Assembly: GCF_027497495.1 (NCBI RefSeq)
Contig: NZ_CP114205.1
Location: 5,022,001-5,086,000 of the forward strand
Direction of reading: 5' to 3'
From: Streptomyces tubercidicus
GTDB taxonomy: Bacteria; Actinomycetota; Actinomycetes; Streptomycetales; Streptomycetaceae
DNA length: 64,000 nt
The translations under genes were made by a program, and so were the position numbers. How positions within the stretch are numbered: position 1 is the stretch's first letter; each line of letters opens with the position of its first letter. The notes beneath the pieces are model-generated. The model saw only the letters and a program-made list of their open reading frames with translations. It had not been told where the DNA came from and searched no databases. Positions 62,722-64,000 of the stretch are shown in pieces.

Positions 62722-63939
62722 ATGCCGGGCCCGTGTTCGTACGACCGGCCCCGCCGCATTCGCCGCGGGGCGGCCCTGACGTTGTTCCTCGCGGGCGTGC
62801 TCGCCACCGGCACGGTGACCGGCACCTGGAGCGATGCGGCGGAGGGCGCCGCCGGGCGCACCGCCCCGGACCGTACGTCCTCCGGAGCGCACACCCGGGA
62901 GTCCGCCCTCGCGGACCGCGCCGCCGTCGAGCGGGCCGCTTCCGAAGCCGTCGAGGACGGCAAGTCCGGTGCCCAGGCCGCCGCCGAGGTCGTCAGCCGC
63001 AGCGGAGACCGCTGGTCGGCGATCTACACACCGGGCGAGTACGAGGACTTCCAGGAGCAGTTGGGCGGCGGATACGTCGGCGTCGGGCTCTGGGTGCGGC
63101 CGGCGGCCGGTGGCCGGATCACGGTGTCCCGGGTCCAGCCCGGCAGCCCCGCCGCACGGGCCGGTATCGCGTTGGGCGACCGGCTGCGCGCCGTCGACGG
63201 CCACCGCACCCGGGGCGTCCCGGTCACCGAGGTCGTCGCCCGGCTGCGCGGCGCCGCCACCGACGGCTCCCGTGGTGCCGCCGCGGCCGGCAGCCCGGTG
63301 ACCCTGGACCTCCAGCGCGGCGACCGCCGCTGGAGCGAGACCCTGCACCGCACCCGGCTCAGATCCCGCAATGTCGTGGTCGACCGGCCGTCCGGTGCGC
63401 ACGGCCCGACCCGCGTCAAGATCGGCGCGTTCACCAAGGGCACCGGCGACGAGGTCCGCCGCGCGGTGCGCCGGGCCTCGGCGCATGACGGCATGCTGTT
63501 GGACCTGCGGGGCAACACCGGCGGCCTGGTCACCGAGGCCGTCGCCACCGCCTCCGCCTTCCTGGACGGCGGCCTGGTCGCGACCTACGACGTCCGCGGC
63601 AGCCAGCGCGCCCTGTATGCGCAGCGCGGCGGGAATACGCACCTTCCGCTGGTCGTCCTCGTCGACGGGGGCACGATGAGCGCCGCCGAGCTGCTGGCCG
63701 GTGCCCTCCAGGACCGTGGCCGGGCCGTCCTCGTCGGTTCGCCCACCTTCGGCAAGGGGGCGGTGCAGATGCCCAGCGAGCTCCCGGACGGGTCGGTCGC
63801 GGAGCTGACCGTCGGCCACTACCGCACCCCGTCCGGCCGGACCGTCGACGACTCCGGCCTCACTCCCGACCTGGCCGCGGGTGACGGAGCCGAAAAACGG
63901 GCCCGCACGGTATTGAGTGGCCTCGGGGGCGGGTCTTAG
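62722..63939 (+). CDS. S41 family C-terminal processing protease
   Basis: 405 residues. The signal or membrane anchor is at about 18-40 (ALTLFLAGVLATGTVTG). A CtpA-like arrangement follows: an N-terminal helical part (about 60-110), a PDZ domain (about 115-205, VGLWVRPAAGGRITVSRV...AGIALGDRL), and the S41 core with DLRGNTGGLV, catalytic S320 in GTMSAAELLAG and general base K345 in TFGKGAVQMP. It cleaves proteins outside the membrane, perhaps in wall or division quality control. Placement between ftsEX and smpB is conserved in actinobacteria (recalled). Confidence 0.93.
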   Translation: MPGPCSYDRPRRIRRGAALTLFLAGVLATGTVTGTWSDAAEGAAGRTAPDRTSSGAHTRESALADRAAVERAASEAVEDGKSGAQAAAEVVSRSGDRWSAIYTPGEYEDFQEQLGGGYVGVGLWVRPAAGGRITVSRVQPGSPAARAGIALGDRLRAVDGHRTRGVPVTEVVARLRGAATDGSRGAAAAGSPVTLDLQRGDRRWSETLHRTRLRSRNVVVDRPSGAHGPTRVKIGAFTKGTGDEVRRAVRRASAHDGMLLDLRGNTGGLVTEAVATASAFLDGGLVATYDVRGSQRALYAQRGGNTHLPLVVLVDGGTMSAAELLAGALQDRGRAVLVGSPTFGKGAVQMPSELPDGSVAELTVGHYRTPSGRTVDDSGLTPDLAAGDGAEKRARTVLSGLGGGS

Positions 63940-63957
63940 TGCGAAAATGGCCGCACT

Positions 63958-64000
63958 ATGGCTAAGGACAAGAGCAAGGACAAGAACCCCGGGCGCAAGC
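63958..64000 (+). CDS. smpB: SsrA-binding protein SmpB, 5' fragment
   Basis: Only the first 14 codons are present (MAKDKSKDKNPGRK); the window ends there. The MAK...GRK start and its place after the S41 protease fit Streptomyces SmpB, which with tmRNA rescues stalled ribosomes. The ATG lies 18 bp after the protease stop with no clear ribosome site. Identity rests mainly on context. Confidence 0.7.
   Translation, partial: MAKDKSKDKNPGRK

Overview
The window is chromosomal DNA of a Streptomyces or very close relative. Codons are strongly GC-biased at third positions, GTG and TTG starts are common, and actinobacterial families recur (mtrA-mtrB-lpqB, DUF1876, DUF6912-like, Rv3235, a 1,653-residue NAD-glutamate dehydrogenase, an LAETG-anchored wall protein). 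From memory, the order mtnA-mtrAB-lpqB-hpf-secA-gdhB ... pkaA-pkaB-prfB-ftsEX-ctp-smpB matches the conserved core of Streptomyces chromosomes; this was not checked by a search.

Layout. 1-3196: 3' part of an rRNA operon (23S lacking its 5' end, 5S, intrinsic terminator). 3469-9250: a minus-strand run encoding a DUF58 protein, MoxR ATPase, DUF4350, DUF4129 and a large membrane protein. 9403-18113: plus-strand mtnA, the mtrA-mtrB-lpqB envelope-signalling operon, a ComF-like phosphoribosyltransferase, the ribosome hibernation factor hpf and an orphan NarL-type regulator. 18170-20159: a YcaQ/AlkX-like protein and a GNAT acetyltransferase on the minus strand. 20411-31204: secA, an Rv3235-family protein, a DUF6912-like protein, a HAD hydrolase and gdhB.

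31299-45771 is the accessory, cell-surface part. It has a TagGH-like ABC-2 polysaccharide exporter divergent from a TetR regulator, with two matching candidate operators between them. It also has a modular GT2 glycosyltransferase, a secreted I36-type protein, galE, a second modular GT2, a 1,215-residue GT2/CDP-glycerol glycerophosphotransferase fusion, and two methyltransferases. Together these look like a wall-glycopolymer (teichoic-acid-like) synthesis and export locus. 46336-50233 is a carbohydrate ABC importer whose MalF-like subunit carries an unusual inserted beta-sandwich domain.

50584-64000 returns to core functions. An FHA-FtsK/EssC-like ATPase is divergent from two membrane Ser/Thr kinases (pkaA, pkaB). 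These are followed by prfB, a repeat-rich sortase-anchored protein, a tiny zinc-ribbon membrane protein, ftsE-ftsX, an S41 protease, and the first codons of smpB cut by the window edge.

No tRNA, insertion sequence, phage gene, integrase or CRISPR array was seen. Several intergenic regions carry short perfect or near-perfect tandem repeats with 10-34 bp units. These repeats, the MalF insertion and the surface-polymer locus are the least ordinary features.
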